The position numbers were made by a program, and so were the translations under genes. From Leptospira chreensis (GTDB taxonomy: Bacteria; Spirochaetota; Leptospiria; Leptospirales; Leptospiraceae): a stretch of 64,000 nt of DNA. Under the pieces are notes generated by a model. The model was not told where the DNA came from. It ran no database searches and saw only the letters and a list, made by a program, of their open reading frames with translations. The stretch is from the NCBI RefSeq assembly GCF_016919165.1, contig NZ_JAFFPS010000041.1, forward strand, positions 57,981 through 121,980, given 5' to 3'. Positions 37,865 to 47,343 of this stretch are shown here, in pieces; position 1 is the stretch's first letter; every line of letters starts with the position of its first letter.

Positions 37865-39973
37865 TTAGGTGGTTAAAAAACGAACCAAAAGAAAAGAGGT
37901 CGGGAGTAGGTCCATTTTTTCAAATCCCATTTCTTCCCAAACATTCAAATCGATGAGGATGAGTGAATATCCTGTGATTTTATTTAAGGCAATCGGGTAG
38001 GGATTCAAATCCGTTTCCGGTTGGACCAGGTCTTCCACTTTGATTTTGGTCGACTTCATTCCTTTGAGTGAGGTTAGTTTTTGAGAAAAACCAAGGATTG
38101 GATCCTTTTCGCCCTTATAAAGAATGGCTACTTTTTCTATCGATTCAAGGCCGTTGTCGATGAGAACTCCCACCGTTGCGGGGCAATAGTTTAGAATCCC
38201 TTTAATTTTTCCTCCCGTATAACTGCGGGAAAATAAAGGTTTCGCGGCACCGATGAGGAGGGTGTCGGTATGTTTGATTTTGGCAAAGTTGACAATTTCG
38301 TAAGTTACATTGTCTGTAATGCGGTATTCCGTTTGGACTTGGATTCCCATACTAGAGCCTGTTTGGCGAATGGCTTCAAAACTGGCATCCCGGTATCGAC
38401 GAATTTCTTCGTTGGAAAGAGAGTCGTTCGGTGAAATGTGAAGGGCAGTAATTTCTAAATTTTTCTTTTGGTTTCCGGAAAGGGAATAAATTAGGCGGAC
38501 CAAACTTTTCCCCATTTTTTCCTGAGCAAAAGCCACTAACACCCGTAATTTGTCATCAGCAGGTTTTTCTGTAGGGATTCGTTTTTCTGATTTAGAGAAG
38601 AACTTTTGAATTCCATCTAGGAGGGGGCCAGTGGAGAGAGTGGTGACAAGAGCCATAAGGACAAACACGGCAAAGATCTCAGGACTCAAAATTCCAAGAT
38701 CATACCCAATGTTCAGAACCACAAGTTCCATAAGGCCTCGTGTATTCATTAAAGCGCCGATGGAAAGGGAATCTTCCCAATTAGAACCTGAAATTTTTGC
38801 AGCAAAGGTACTTCCTACAAATTTTCCAACAACGGCCACGAGGATGACCAGACCTAAAACCAACCAAAGATGGGAACCGTTGAGAAGTCCAATCTCTGTT
38901 CTAAGTCCCGTGATCACAAAGAATATCGGTAAAAACAAAATGACGGCAATGTCTTCGATCTTTTCTGCGATGAGTTTTTTTAGATTTCCTTCAGACGGCA
39001 TAATCACACCAGCGAGGAAGGCTCCAAATAATGCGTGGATCCCGATCACTTCTGTTGTGAGTGAGGATAAAAATAGAATCATTAAAATGAGAGCGACTGC
39101 GGTCCGTGTTAGGTTTTCACGAGAGATGTAGATGGAACCCAATCGTTTGAGAAAGGGTGCGACCAAATAAATCATAGTTAGGATATAAGCAAAAGACAAT
39201 CCAATGGTAAAAAGCGCTGTGTTGAGATTTCCGGCTTTGGAGATGGTAACGATGACAGCAAGTAAGATCCAAGCGGTGATATCATCGGCAGCGGCACAAG
39301 TCAGAACCATAGCACCAAGTGGAGTTCTTGTTAGGTTTCTTTCCTGTAGGATTCTTGCGAGTACGGGAAAGGCGGTGATGCTCATGGCAATTCCCATAAA
39401 GAGGGAAAAGGATAAAAAACCTACATTTTCCGGAGCATAGTCAGTATAAAAATAATAAGCCAAAATCATTCCTAAAAAGAAAGGGAAAATGATACTGGCA
39501 TGGCTTATGATGATGGCAGAGTGTGCTTTGGTTTTGAGAACAGAAAGATCGAGCTCCATCCCAATGATAAACATAAAAAGAACCATACCAATTTGGCTTA
39601 AGGTTCCCAGTGTGGGAAGACTTGTTGGTGGAAACAAAAATCCCATAGTTTCAGGGAAGTAGTATCCGAGTAGTGATGGTCCGAGTAAAATCCCAGCAAC
39701 AATCTCACCCATCACAGAGGGTTGTTTGAGTTTACGAGAAAATACATAACCTACGAATCTTGCGGATCCGCATACAACGATGATCTGAAGGAAAAGAAGA
39801 GGAAGTGGATGGTGGAACCTATTAAAAAAATTCTCCGTATCCAATTGTTCACTTGTTACATGAACTATATTTTTGGCAGATTCTAGTAGGTTTCCGGCTT
39901 CGATAAGGAAGTAACCAAGGGAACCAAATAGAAGTAAGGTGAAACCGTAGAAAACCGATGAACGTATTCTCAT
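37865..39973 (-). CDS. CPA2-type cation/proton antiporter with C-terminal USP-like domain
   Basis: This is a 702-residue inner-membrane protein with a signal-anchor-like first helix and then about 12 membrane helices of the Na+/H+ exchanger fold (residues about 60-455). The conserved GIxLGPSLLG and CAAADDITAW regions are present, the latter holding the paired acids for ion transport. The last 220 residues resemble universal-stress-protein domains (RVLVAFAQEKMGKS, later DTLLIGA), which often bind nucleotides and gate transport. It probably controls internal pH or Na+/K+. It lies 18 bases after coaD. Confidence 0.9.
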   Translation of the reverse strand: MRIRSSVFYGFTLLLFGSLGYFLIEAGNLLESAKNIVHVTSEQLDTENFFNRFHHPLPLLFLQIIVVCGSARFVGYVFSRKLKQPSVMGEIVAGILLGPSLLGYYFPETMGFLFPPTSLPTLGTLSQIGMVLFMFIIGMELDLSVLKTKAHSAIIISHASIIFPFFLGMILAYYFYTDYAPENVGFLSFSLFMGIAMSITAFPVLARILQERNLTRTPLGAMVLTCAAADDITAWILLAVIVTISKAGNLNTALFTIGLSFAYILTMIYLVAPFLKRLGSIYISRENLTRTAVALILMILFLSSLTTEVIGIHALFGAFLAGVIMPSEGNLKKLIAEKIEDIAVILFLPIFFVITGLRTEIGLLNGSHLWLVLGLVILVAVVGKFVGSTFAAKISGSNWEDSLSIGALMNTRGLMELVVLNIGYDLGILSPEIFAVFVLMALVTTLSTGPLLDGIQKFFSKSEKRIPTEKPADDKLRVLVAFAQEKMGKSLVRLIYSLSGNQKKNLEITALHISPNDSLSNEEIRRYRDASFEAIRQTGSSMGIQVQTEYRITDNVTYEIVNFAKIKHTDTLLIGAAKPLFSRSYTGGKIKGILNYCPATVGVLIDNGLESIEKVAILYKGEKDPILGFSQKLTSLKGMKSTKIKVEDLVQPETDLNPYPIALNKITGYSLILIDLNVWEEMGFEKMDLLPTSFLLVRFLTT

Positions 39974-39991
39974 AATATCCTTATTTTCGCC

Positions 39992-40474
39992 TTAAACGGA
40001 AAATTTTTTCGCAAGAGCATCACCCACAACATCAGGGACTTGGTTAGATACTGCTCTGCCATGTCTTGCTACTTCTTTGACGATTGTGGAGGACACAAAA
40101 GAATACTCATTGTCTGCCATTAAGAAATAAGTTTCGATTTCTGGGGCTAATTTTTTATTCATAAGAGAAATTGCATATTCGTAGTCAAAATCGGTCACCG
40201 CACGAAGCCCTCGTAAGATGACACGTGAGTTCTTTTCTTTGCAATAATCGACTGTAAGTCCTTCAAAGGTATCGATTTTAATTTTGTCCCAACCTTTGAA
40301 GACCTTTCCAATCATCTCCACTCGTTCTTCGGAAGAGAAGAGGGAAGATTTTTTAGAGTTAATGGCTACAGCAATGATGATCTCTTCGAATAACGGATGG
40401 GCTCGCCGTATAATGTCGAGATGACCGTTGGTGAACGGATCAAAAGAACCTGGATATACGGCGATATTTTTCAT
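39992..40474 (-). CDS. coaD: phosphopantetheine adenylyltransferase
   Basis: CoaD joins ATP and 4'-phosphopantetheine to dephospho-CoA. The 160-residue length is standard. The N-terminal [12 protein letters not shown] with its HxGH-type site, the [12 protein letters not shown] block and the C-terminal SSTIVKEVA are all present. One base separates it from the argG stop, so the two are almost certainly on one message. Confidence 0.97.
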   Translation of the reverse strand: MKNIAVYPGSFDPFTNGHLDIIRRAHPLFEEIIIAVAINSKKSSLFSSEERVEMIGKVFKGWDKIKIDTFEGLTVDYCKEKNSRVILRGLRAVTDFDYEYAISLMNKKLAPEIETYFLMADNEYSFVSSTIVKEVARHGRAVSNQVPDVVGDALAKKFSV

Positions 40475-40475
40475 C

Positions 40476-41684
40476 TTATTTGTTTACCCTTGCCCATTCT
40501 TTCATAGGAAGTCCGTAAAGGTTGATAAAACCTTCCGCATCGTACTGGTTGTACAATTCTTCCTTTTCAAAAGTGGAAAGTCCTGCGTTGTAAAGGGACT
40601 TGTTGGATTTTCTTCCGACAACTGTACAACTACCTTTATAAAGTTTAATGCGAACAGTTCCATTTACGTATTTTTGTGTGTAATCCATGTAAGCTCGAAG
40701 AGCATTCATTTGGTTGGAATACCATTGGCCGTTGTAGATATAACGAGCAAACTCTTGAGAGAGTTCGTCCTTTTTGTGCTGGGTGTCACGATCTAGTGTA
40801 ATGGATTCCAAATCACGATGAGCAATATGTAAAATACTGCCACCAGGAGTTTCATACACACCGCGAGATTTGATTCCCACTAGTCTGTTTTCTACGATGT
40901 CGACTCGGCCAACTCCATTTTTTCCACCTAAATCATTCAGTGTTTCCATGACTTCGAGAGGATTGAGTTTTTTCCCATCGATCGCAACACAGTCACCGTT
41001 TTCAAAATCCAACTCTAAGTAAGTCGGTTTGTCTGGAGCTTTTTCTGGAGAAACCGTTAAGATAAACATATCTTCTTTGGGTTCATTGAATGGATCTTCT
41101 AAAATTCCACCTTCAAAGGAAAGGTGCATTAGGTTTCTGTCCATACTGTATGGTTTAGCAGCTGTTACGGGAACAGGAATTCCTTTTTTCTTTGCGTATT
41201 CAATTAGTTCTTCTCGGCCACCAAAATCCCAAGTTCTCCAAGGGGCAATGATTTGTAAGTTAGGCGAAAGAGCTTTGAAAGTGAGTTCAAAACGAACTTG
41301 GTCGTTTCCTTTTCCTGTAGCGCCGTGAGAAAAAGCATCAGCTCCTTCCTTAGTTGCAACTTCTGCCATCGCTTTGGCGATAAGAGGCCTTGCAAGAGAA
41401 GTTCCTAATAAATAACGCATTTCATAAATAGCATTTCCCCGAATCGCAGGGAAGATAAAGTCACGTGCAAATTCCAAACGTAGGTCTTGGATGTAAACTT
41501 TGGAAGCTCCGGTATTTTTTCCTTTTTCTTCGAGACCGGTTAACTCTTCTTTTTGACCAACATCGGCACAAAAAGCAATGACTTCACAACCGTAGGTATC
41601 TTTCAACCAAGCAAGGATGACGGAAGTATCCAATCCACCGGAGTAAGCGAGAACGATTTTTTTGGGAGCAGGTTTCTCTTTCAT
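40476..41684 (-). CDS. argG: argininosuccinate synthase
   Basis: ArgG joins citrulline and aspartate using ATP in arginine synthesis. The 402-residue protein has the P-loop [11 protein letters not shown] (about 13-23) and the central [14 protein letters not shown] block, both diagnostic. argH is not in the window. It is the first gene of the line argG-coaD-antiporter-ndk-prenyl synthase-tlyA and diverges from the nitrilase region. Confidence 0.97.
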   Translation of the reverse strand: MKEKPAPKKIVLAYSGGLDTSVILAWLKDTYGCEVIAFCADVGQKEELTGLEEKGKNTGASKVYIQDLRLEFARDFIFPAIRGNAIYEMRYLLGTSLARPLIAKAMAEVATKEGADAFSHGATGKGNDQVRFELTFKALSPNLQIIAPWRTWDFGGREELIEYAKKKGIPVPVTAAKPYSMDRNLMHLSFEGGILEDPFNEPKEDMFILTVSPEKAPDKPTYLELDFENGDCVAIDGKKLNPLEVMETLNDLGGKNGVGRVDIVENRLVGIKSRGVYETPGGSILHIAHRDLESITLDRDTQHKKDELSQEFARYIYNGQWYSNQMNALRAYMDYTQKYVNGTVRIKLYKGSCTVVGRKSNKSLYNAGLSTFEKEELYNQYDAEGFINLYGLPMKEWARVNK

Positions 41685-41765
41685 AGAATAAGGTCAAAAT
41701 AAAAGAAAAAACTAAGAACACAATTAAATATTGTCTGAAACGAAGTTGTGTAGTAGATTTGGAGG

Positions 41766-41978
41766 ATGCGTTTTCTCGTTTCTTTTTCCATTTTTGTAAA
41801 CATTGCCGTTTTTACGATCCACTGCCAAAAGCAAGTTGTACCTCAAGAGGAAATCTTAAACTTCCTTCCGAATCCAAAGGTCTACATCCAAAAGGAGGGA
41901 GGAGGGAAACGCGGAAGTTTCGTAGGGATAGAGCCTTATCTCAACAAGTACAGTTACGCAACCGAGGATAGTTTTTAA
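41766..41978 (+). pseudogene. N-terminal part of the nitrilase-family gene, cut off by an in-frame TAA
   Basis: The 70 codons begin with a signal-like helix ending in IHCQK, a possible lipobox, then a segment GKRGSFVGIEPYLN that looks like the first strand of a nitrilase fold. The frame ends at TAA 41976-41978. Downstream codons in the same frame run without another stop into the nitrilase gene (ATG at 42003, 27 bases from the stop). This looks like one gene of about 382 codons broken by a single nonsense codon. Confidence 0.7.
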
Positions 41979-42002
41979 ATCGCACTCGGTCACTACTTCC
42001 AA

Positions 42003-42914
42003 ATGGCAAAGGAGAAGGAACTTCTCTTTGTGGATCGTAGTATCATCGTTCTACCAGAATATTTAGGAACTTGGCTTGTGGTCACCGCCGAAGACAAATC
42101 CATTTTTCAAACCAATACAATCCAGGAAGCCATGGAGGTTTTGGTAAAACAAAACCTGGGATCTTTTCTTTGGCATTATCTGTTTAGCACTTCGTATTCT
42201 TCAGACACATTAAAAGAGACAGTCTTTCGGATGAAGGCTTGGCAGATGTCTGACAGGTACCAATCAGTGTTTGCAAGACTGGCTCGTGAATACCGGGTCT
42301 CTATTGTTGCAGGTTCTATTGTGCTTCCTCATCCCAAAGTCATTGAAGGAAAGATCACTCCTACCGATGGCCCTTTGGAAAACGTAAGTTTTTATTTTCA
42401 TCCTGATGGACGAGTGGATGACCAAATTGTGCGTAAACTCTTTCCCATAATCGAAGAGAAAGAATTTTTAAAAGAAGGGAAATTGGAGGAGAATGCCACC
42501 TACCAAACTCCCCTGGGAAAGTTGTATACCATGGTCTGTGCTGACTCTTGGTTTCCCGAAGTGTACAAAGAATTACAAAAATCGGAAGCAGAACTTTTGG
42601 CAGTTCCTTCTTTTGTCGCTCCGGCCGATGCTTGGACTGCCAAATGGAACGGTTACAATGGTTATGCGAATCCTAAAGACATCGATCTAAAAGATATCGG
42701 TTCTATCTCTGAACGGACTGCTTGGAAAAAATATGCTATGTCTGGCCGTCTGAAAGATCCTAAGGTAAAGGCTGGAATCAATGTGTTTTTTCGGGGAGAA
42801 ATCTGGGATATGAATGCCAGTGGTGACGCCTTTTTATCTCTTGGGGGCAAACCGATTTTAAACATTGTAAAAGAAGAAAAAAACCAAGGAAGAATCTATG
42901 CACTCTTTCTCTAG
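42003..42914 (+). CDS. carbon-nitrogen hydrolase (nitrilase superfamily), main part
   Basis: This 303-residue frame keeps the nitrilase triad: Glu in LPEYLG near residue 19, Lys in VRKLFP and Cys in MVCADSW. These enzymes hydrolyse or transfer amide and nitrile groups. If translation begins here, the first strand of the fold and the export signal encoded upstream (41766-41978, same frame, before a TAA) are lost. Activity would depend on readthrough or on tolerance of the truncation. The gene overlaps the next one by 17 bases and appears to belong to the GMC oxidoreductase unit. Confidence 0.75.
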   Translation: MAKEKELLFVDRSIIVLPEYLGTWLVVTAEDKSIFQTNTIQEAMEVLVKQNLGSFLWHYLFSTSYSSDTLKETVFRMKAWQMSDRYQSVFARLAREYRVSIVAGSIVLPHPKVIEGKITPTDGPLENVSFYFHPDGRVDDQIVRKLFPIIEEKEFLKEGKLEENATYQTPLGKLYTMVCADSWFPEVYKELQKSEAELLAVPSFVAPADAWTAKWNGYNGYANPKDIDLKDIGSISERTAWKKYAMSGRLKDPKVKAGINVFFRGEIWDMNASGDAFLSLGGKPILNIVKEEKNQGRIYALFL

Positions 42915-43425
42915 AAAATCCTTTTTGGCTCTACTGCTCTTTTGTGCGGGGATCAAATCCAAAATCCGTTATTTCTATTTTAGTGATTCAGAAACAAAAA
43001 CGGTCACGGCTTTTGCGGAAGCGGTGTTACCCATCACAGAGCCCGGGCTGCCCAGTTTAGAAAAAGCAGATGTTATGCGAAGATTAGATGAGGAATTGTA
43101 TTTTGTATCTGAAGAGATTCAGGAAGATTTTCATTCCGCAGTAATGGTTTTGGAATACCTACCTCTTCTTTATGGACAGTTTGCATTTTTTTCCAACTTG
43201 AGTTTAGAAAAAAGAGAAGGATTGCTCCTCGAATTAGCAGATACAGATTCTGATATTTTGCGAGCCGTGGTTGGCAATTTAAAACTTTTGGTTTGTCTTG
43301 TTTACTATGGACACAAGTCCACATGGAATTCCATTTCCTATCCAGGCCCCTTTGCCAATCCTCCCGAGAAGTGGAGTGAGGCAAGAATCCATTACCAAAA
43401 TCTGGTGAAGGGAAAAGGAGTTTAG
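42898..43425 (+). CDS. putative small subunit of GMC oxidoreductase with Tat-like leader
   Basis: This 175-residue protein has an N-terminus containing SRKSFLALLLF. That is close to a twin-arginine signal with an RK variant, followed by a hydrophobic stretch. The rest is helical, with AVLPITEPGLPS near residue 45. This layout fits the gluconate-2-dehydrogenase subunit 3 group, small partners that carry a folded flavoprotein across the membrane by the Tat route. It overlaps the nitrilase gene by 17 bases and ends one base before the GMC gene. The family call comes from layout and context more than strong motifs. Confidence 0.65.
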   Translation: MHSFSRKSFLALLLFCAGIKSKIRYFYFSDSETKTVTAFAEAVLPITEPGLPSLEKADVMRRLDEELYFVSEEIQEDFHSAVMVLEYLPLLYGQFAFFSNLSLEKREGLLLELADTDSDILRAVVGNLKLLVCLVYYGHKSTWNSISYPGPFANPPEKWSEARIHYQNLVKGKGV

Positions 43426-43426
43426 A

Positions 43427-44980
43427 ATGAAGTCAGGAACCTATCGTGATTATAAATCTTACCAACCAAACGAAACGATCCTAGCCGATGTAGTGGTGAT
43501 TGGTTCCGGTTGTGGAGGGTCGGCCATGGCTTATGAACTTTCTAAAAAAGGATACAAAGTGGCCCTCATTGAACAAGGGGGAAACTACCATACGGGAACT
43601 TTTGATAACAATGAACTGAATATGGGAGGAAAGGTTTCTGCAGAGAGAAATTTTCATACTACTGCCGATGGTGGGATTAATCTTGTGTATGGAAACAATT
43701 TGGGTGGGGCTTCCGTTCACTACTGGGCTGACAGTTACCGCACACCCGAAGATCGTTTGCTCTTATGGAACCGAAAGTATGGGATCGATCACCACCTACC
43801 GGAAGATCTAAAATCCTATTGGCCAGAACTGGAAGAGGATCTCCATGTCTCTCCTGCTGGGGAAGAATACTTTAATCCCATGAATCGTTTGTTTCGAGGT
43901 GCCTCACAAAGGTTAGGTTGGGAAGGGCATGCCGTTCCCCAGGCGAGAAAGAACTGCCAAAAGTCCGGCCATTGTATGCAGGGTTGTTTATTTGGCGCTA
44001 AACAATCCCAGCTTGTGACTCATATCCCAAGGGCTGTCCAACTAGGAACGGATGTGTATACAGACCTTCGAGCAGAAAAATTAAACTACATAGGTCAAAA
44101 AGTCACAGGCCTCGAAGCTGTGGTGATTGACAGACGCACCTTACGTCCTACAAAAACAAAACTTACCTTCCAAGCCAAAGCAGTTTGTGTTTCCGCTGGC
44201 GGATTTGGAAGTTCTACTTTTTTACTTCGTAATGGTTTAAAAAAGCGACTTCCCGCTCTCGGCCAATTCCTTGCGATCAATCCATCCCCCATGGTACATG
44301 CGTTATATGAAGAACCCATCGTCCAGTGGCGTAATATTCCAGCAGCTTATGGGGTAGAAGGCTTTCGGTTGGCCCGTTACCAAAATGGGAACTATAAGGA
44401 AGGTGGGTATATGCTCATGCCAAACCAATTGCAACCGGCAACACTTGCGGCTCTCATTCCTAGTTTTGGAAAAGAACACTTTCATTATATGAAACAAATG
44501 GAACATTTAGGTGGAACCATTGGTTGGATTGACGATGTGGATGGAGAACTTGGATCGATTGAAGTGGATCTTTTTGGGAAACGGAAAATTCATTATCCTT
44601 TTGGTAAGATCACCAAACAGATATTTAGCGATATTACTTATAAACAAATGAAGTTAAACTTTGAAGCCGGTGCTAAGGAAGTCTTCCTTGCAGGCATGAA
44701 ACTAAAGAAATATTCGAAATTGCCTAAAAAAGAAGAAATCGATGCTCTGGCTTGGAGACCGGCCGAATTTCCGATGGCAGCTCCTCATCCTGCAGGAGGT
44801 TGTCGGATGGGAAAATCACCAGAAAACTCGGTGGTGAATTCCCGCCACCAAGTCCATGGGTTTCAAAATTTGTTTGTCGCTGACTCTTCTGTATTTCCTA
44901 CAGGGGTGAGTGTGGATCCCAGTTTTACCATTATGGCTTTTAGTAAAAAAGCCTCTGAGTTTGTAATGGATGTTATGTGA
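43427..44980 (+). CDS. GMC-family FAD oxidoreductase
   Basis: This 517-residue flavoprotein has the FAD loop VVVIGSGCGGSAMAYELS (about 22-39). The NNLGGASVHYWAD segment follows, then the Cys-containing QKSGHCMQGCLFGA. The C-terminal HPAGGCRMG and FVADSSVFPTGVSVDPSFT hold the active-site region. It lacks its own signal, so export with the small subunit encoded one base upstream is likely. It probably oxidises an alcohol, sugar or sterol-like compound. No cytochrome subunit is seen, so the electron acceptor is unknown. Confidence 0.87.
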   Translation: MKSGTYRDYKSYQPNETILADVVVIGSGCGGSAMAYELSKKGYKVALIEQGGNYHTGTFDNNELNMGGKVSAERNFHTTADGGINLVYGNNLGGASVHYWADSYRTPEDRLLLWNRKYGIDHHLPEDLKSYWPELEEDLHVSPAGEEYFNPMNRLFRGASQRLGWEGHAVPQARKNCQKSGHCMQGCLFGAKQSQLVTHIPRAVQLGTDVYTDLRAEKLNYIGQKVTGLEAVVIDRRTLRPTKTKLTFQAKAVCVSAGGFGSSTFLLRNGLKKRLPALGQFLAINPSPMVHALYEEPIVQWRNIPAAYGVEGFRLARYQNGNYKEGGYMLMPNQLQPATLAALIPSFGKEHFHYMKQMEHLGGTIGWIDDVDGELGSIEVDLFGKRKIHYPFGKITKQIFSDITYKQMKLNFEAGAKEVFLAGMKLKKYSKLPKKEEIDALAWRPAEFPMAAPHPAGGCRMGKSPENSVVNSRHQVHGFQNLFVADSSVFPTGVSVDPSFTIMAFSKKASEFVMDVM

Positions 44981-46172
44981 GATTTTTATTTCTAAATACG
45001 GCTACTGTTTCCACATGATCGGTTCTTGGGAACATATCCACTGGTTGGACAGAATTTAAAAAGTATTGTCTTGCGAGTAGATTTGTATCTTCACGTAGGC
45101 TTAAAGGATCACAAGATACATAGACAATTTTTTTAAATCCCATTCCTAAAATGGTTTCCGCAACTTCGGCACCGAGGCCAGTCCTTGGTGGGTCAAGAAC
45201 CAAGGTGTCGTAGTTTTTTCCATATAAAGAAGGTAATACATCGGCCACTCTACCTTTACGAAACCGTACGTTATGTACGTGATTGTATTTGATGGATTCG
45301 AGAGCGGTTCTGTGAGAAGCGGGATTTTCTTCGATCCCCATCACTTCTTTGCAATTATTAGAAATCCAAAAAGAAATGGTTCCAATTCCGGAATAGGCAT
45401 CAATCACTCGACTGTTCGGTTCGATTTCATCGAGTACTAAATTGTACAAACTCGGAGTTTGGATGGGATTTACTTGTAAAAAAGTGGAAAGGCCGACGCG
45501 GAATTTATGTTTTCCAAAATGTTCGTGGATATAAGGTCTTCCCCATAACAAGTGTTCTTCGCGACCAAGGGCCATTGTGGTATGTTTTGTATTGATATTA
45601 TGAATGATACCAACAATTTTTCCGAGTTTGCCTGATTTACCAATTCGGTTTTGGATTGCGGTGTGAAGTCTTTTGGAAGCATCTTTGGGATGAGGTAGAT
45701 CTTCTTTAGCTGTGACAATCCCAAGAATGATTTCCCCTGTAGAAAAAGATTTTCTTGCTACAAGATACTTCATCATTCCTCGTTTAGATTTTTCATTATA
45801 AGGAAGTAGTCCTTCGCGCCTAGCCCATTGTTTGACTGCCAGAGCAATTTCCGTAAGTCCTTGGTCTTGGATATCACATTCGGTTTGGTCTAGGACAAAT
45901 GTGGACTCTTTATTAAAAAGACCTAAAGTAAGAAGGGTTTTATTTCCAATGATTCGTCTTCCAAAAGGAAGTTGGATTTTGTGACGATAAAATTCAGGAG
46001 ACGGACTGGGTACAATGGTTCGAAATTCCAAGTGGCGATAGGTTTTGAATAGTTCTTTGATGTTCTGTTCTTTTTTTCGAAGTTCTTTGGTGTAATCAAT
46101 ATCTAAATAGTTACATCCGCCGCAAGTTCCGAAGTGAGTACAAATTTTTCCACCGGGTTTGGTTGTTGTCAT
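44973..46172 (-). CDS. TrmA/RlmD-family 5-methyluridine RNA methyltransferase
   Basis: This is a 399-residue SAM enzyme. Cys11, Cys17, Cys20 and Cys99 match the [4Fe-4S] ligands of the RlmD/RlmC branch. The methyltransferase part has VIDAYSGIGTIS for SAM binding and YVSCDPLSLREDTN with the nucleophilic Cys. It should methylate a uridine in 23S rRNA or tRNA; the exact site cannot be assigned. It overlaps pyrD by 4 bases and the convergent GMC gene by 8 bases. Confidence 0.9.
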   Translation of the reverse strand: MTTTKPGGKICTHFGTCGGCNYLDIDYTKELRKKEQNIKELFKTYRHLEFRTIVPSPSPEFYRHKIQLPFGRRIIGNKTLLTLGLFNKESTFVLDQTECDIQDQGLTEIALAVKQWARREGLLPYNEKSKRGMMKYLVARKSFSTGEIILGIVTAKEDLPHPKDASKRLHTAIQNRIGKSGKLGKIVGIIHNINTKHTTMALGREEHLLWGRPYIHEHFGKHKFRVGLSTFLQVNPIQTPSLYNLVLDEIEPNSRVIDAYSGIGTISFWISNNCKEVMGIEENPASHRTALESIKYNHVHNVRFRKGRVADVLPSLYGKNYDTLVLDPPRTGLGAEVAETILGMGFKKIVYVSCDPLSLREDTNLLARQYFLNSVQPVDMFPRTDHVETVAVFRNKNLT

Positions 46173-47242
46173 AATGAGTTTCCGGTTCCTACAAGTTCGG
46201 AGATATTGGAGAGTCCTTTTTGTTTCAGTGTTTTGTCGAGGTAACTACAAATTTGGTAAGGCAAAAATGGTCCTTCATAAATATAAGCTGTATAAATTTG
46301 CACAAGGTTGGCGCCGGCCTCAATCATTCGTTGTGCTTTTTCTCCAGTGTCAATTCCGCCCACACCAATGATGGGAATTTTTCCTTTGAGTGTTTTGTAA
46401 GCAAGAGAAACAAAATGAAGGGATCTTTCAAAGAGTGGTCCACCTGAGAGTCCACCTTCCGGAGGGTTCTCTTCACCGAGCACTTCTTTATTTAAGGTAG
46501 TGTTTGTGAGAATGACACCATTAATTTTGTAATCCAAACAAACCTTTAGATTTTCGACTAACTCTTCTTCTGATAAATCAGGAGCAAATTTTAAATACAA
46601 AGGAATGGGAAACTTTCCATCGAAAGCCTTTTGGATTCCTTCGATGAGTTCGATCAGGCTTTTTTTGGTTTGGAGGGAACGTAGTCCCGGTGTATTGGGA
46701 GAGCTGACATTGATCACAGCATAGTCCCCATAAGGAACTAATTTTTTTAGAGTGTAAACATAGTCGCTCACTGCGTCTTCTAGTGCAGTGACTTTGGATT
46801 TTCCCGCATTGATCCCACGGATTCCAAACTTTGGTTGTTTCTTTATGTTGAATTCGGCAATGTCCGCACCTGGGTTATTGAATCCCATCCGGTTGATGAG
46901 TGCCTTATGTGTTGGATAACGAAAGAGACGAGGTTTGTCATTACCTGGTTGTTCTTTGGCCGTGATGGTTCCTACTTCGATAAATCCAAATCCCATATGG
47001 ATCATCGTAGGAAAGAGTTCGGTTGTTTTATCAAAACCGGCCGCAAGGCCTAAAGGATTGGGAAATTGGATTCCTTGGATGTTCTGTTTCAGCCTTTCCG
47101 ATTTGTATTCGAAGAGGGAAGAAAGAGTTTTATGGAAAAAAGGAATCTTTTGTGAAAGCGAAAGGAAACCTGACACAAGATGGTGTGCCGATTCTGGATC
47201 TAAATGAAACAGGATTGGTTTGATGAGGTGGTTGTAGAACAA
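46169..47242 (-). CDS. pyrD: dihydroorotate dehydrogenase (quinone), class 2
   Basis: PyrD oxidises dihydroorotate to orotate and passes electrons to quinone at the membrane. The 357-residue protein has the class 2 N-terminal amphipathic helices (FYNHLIKPILFHLDPESAHH region), GLAAGFDK and VSSPNTPGLR with the catalytic Ser. Near the C-terminus are the FMN-phosphate motifs GVGGIDTG and ANLVQIYTA. It is the first gene of a two-gene unit with the RNA methyltransferase. Confidence 0.95.
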   Translation of the reverse strand: MFYNHLIKPILFHLDPESAHHLVSGFLSLSQKIPFFHKTLSSLFEYKSERLKQNIQGIQFPNPLGLAAGFDKTTELFPTMIHMGFGFIEVGTITAKEQPGNDKPRLFRYPTHKALINRMGFNNPGADIAEFNIKKQPKFGIRGINAGKSKVTALEDAVSDYVYTLKKLVPYGDYAVINVSSPNTPGLRSLQTKKSLIELIEGIQKAFDGKFPIPLYLKFAPDLSEEELVENLKVCLDYKINGVILTNTTLNKEVLGEENPPEGGLSGGPLFERSLHFVSLAYKTLKGKIPIIGVGGIDTGEKAQRMIEAGANLVQIYTAYIYEGPFLPYQICSYLDKTLKQKGLSNISELVGTGNSL

Positions 47243-47343
47243 GAGGAGAATCCTTACGTTGATTCTTTTTTCACGCTCTTTTCTTACAATTTCTTTCCGA
47301 AAATAGCGATCTTTCAGAGATTCATCATCAGGACTTTACTTAA

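Noticed and set aside
38631..39131. 166-codon frame on the plus strand
   Set aside because: It is antisense to the membrane helices of the cation/proton antiporter, which has clear family motifs in the other direction.
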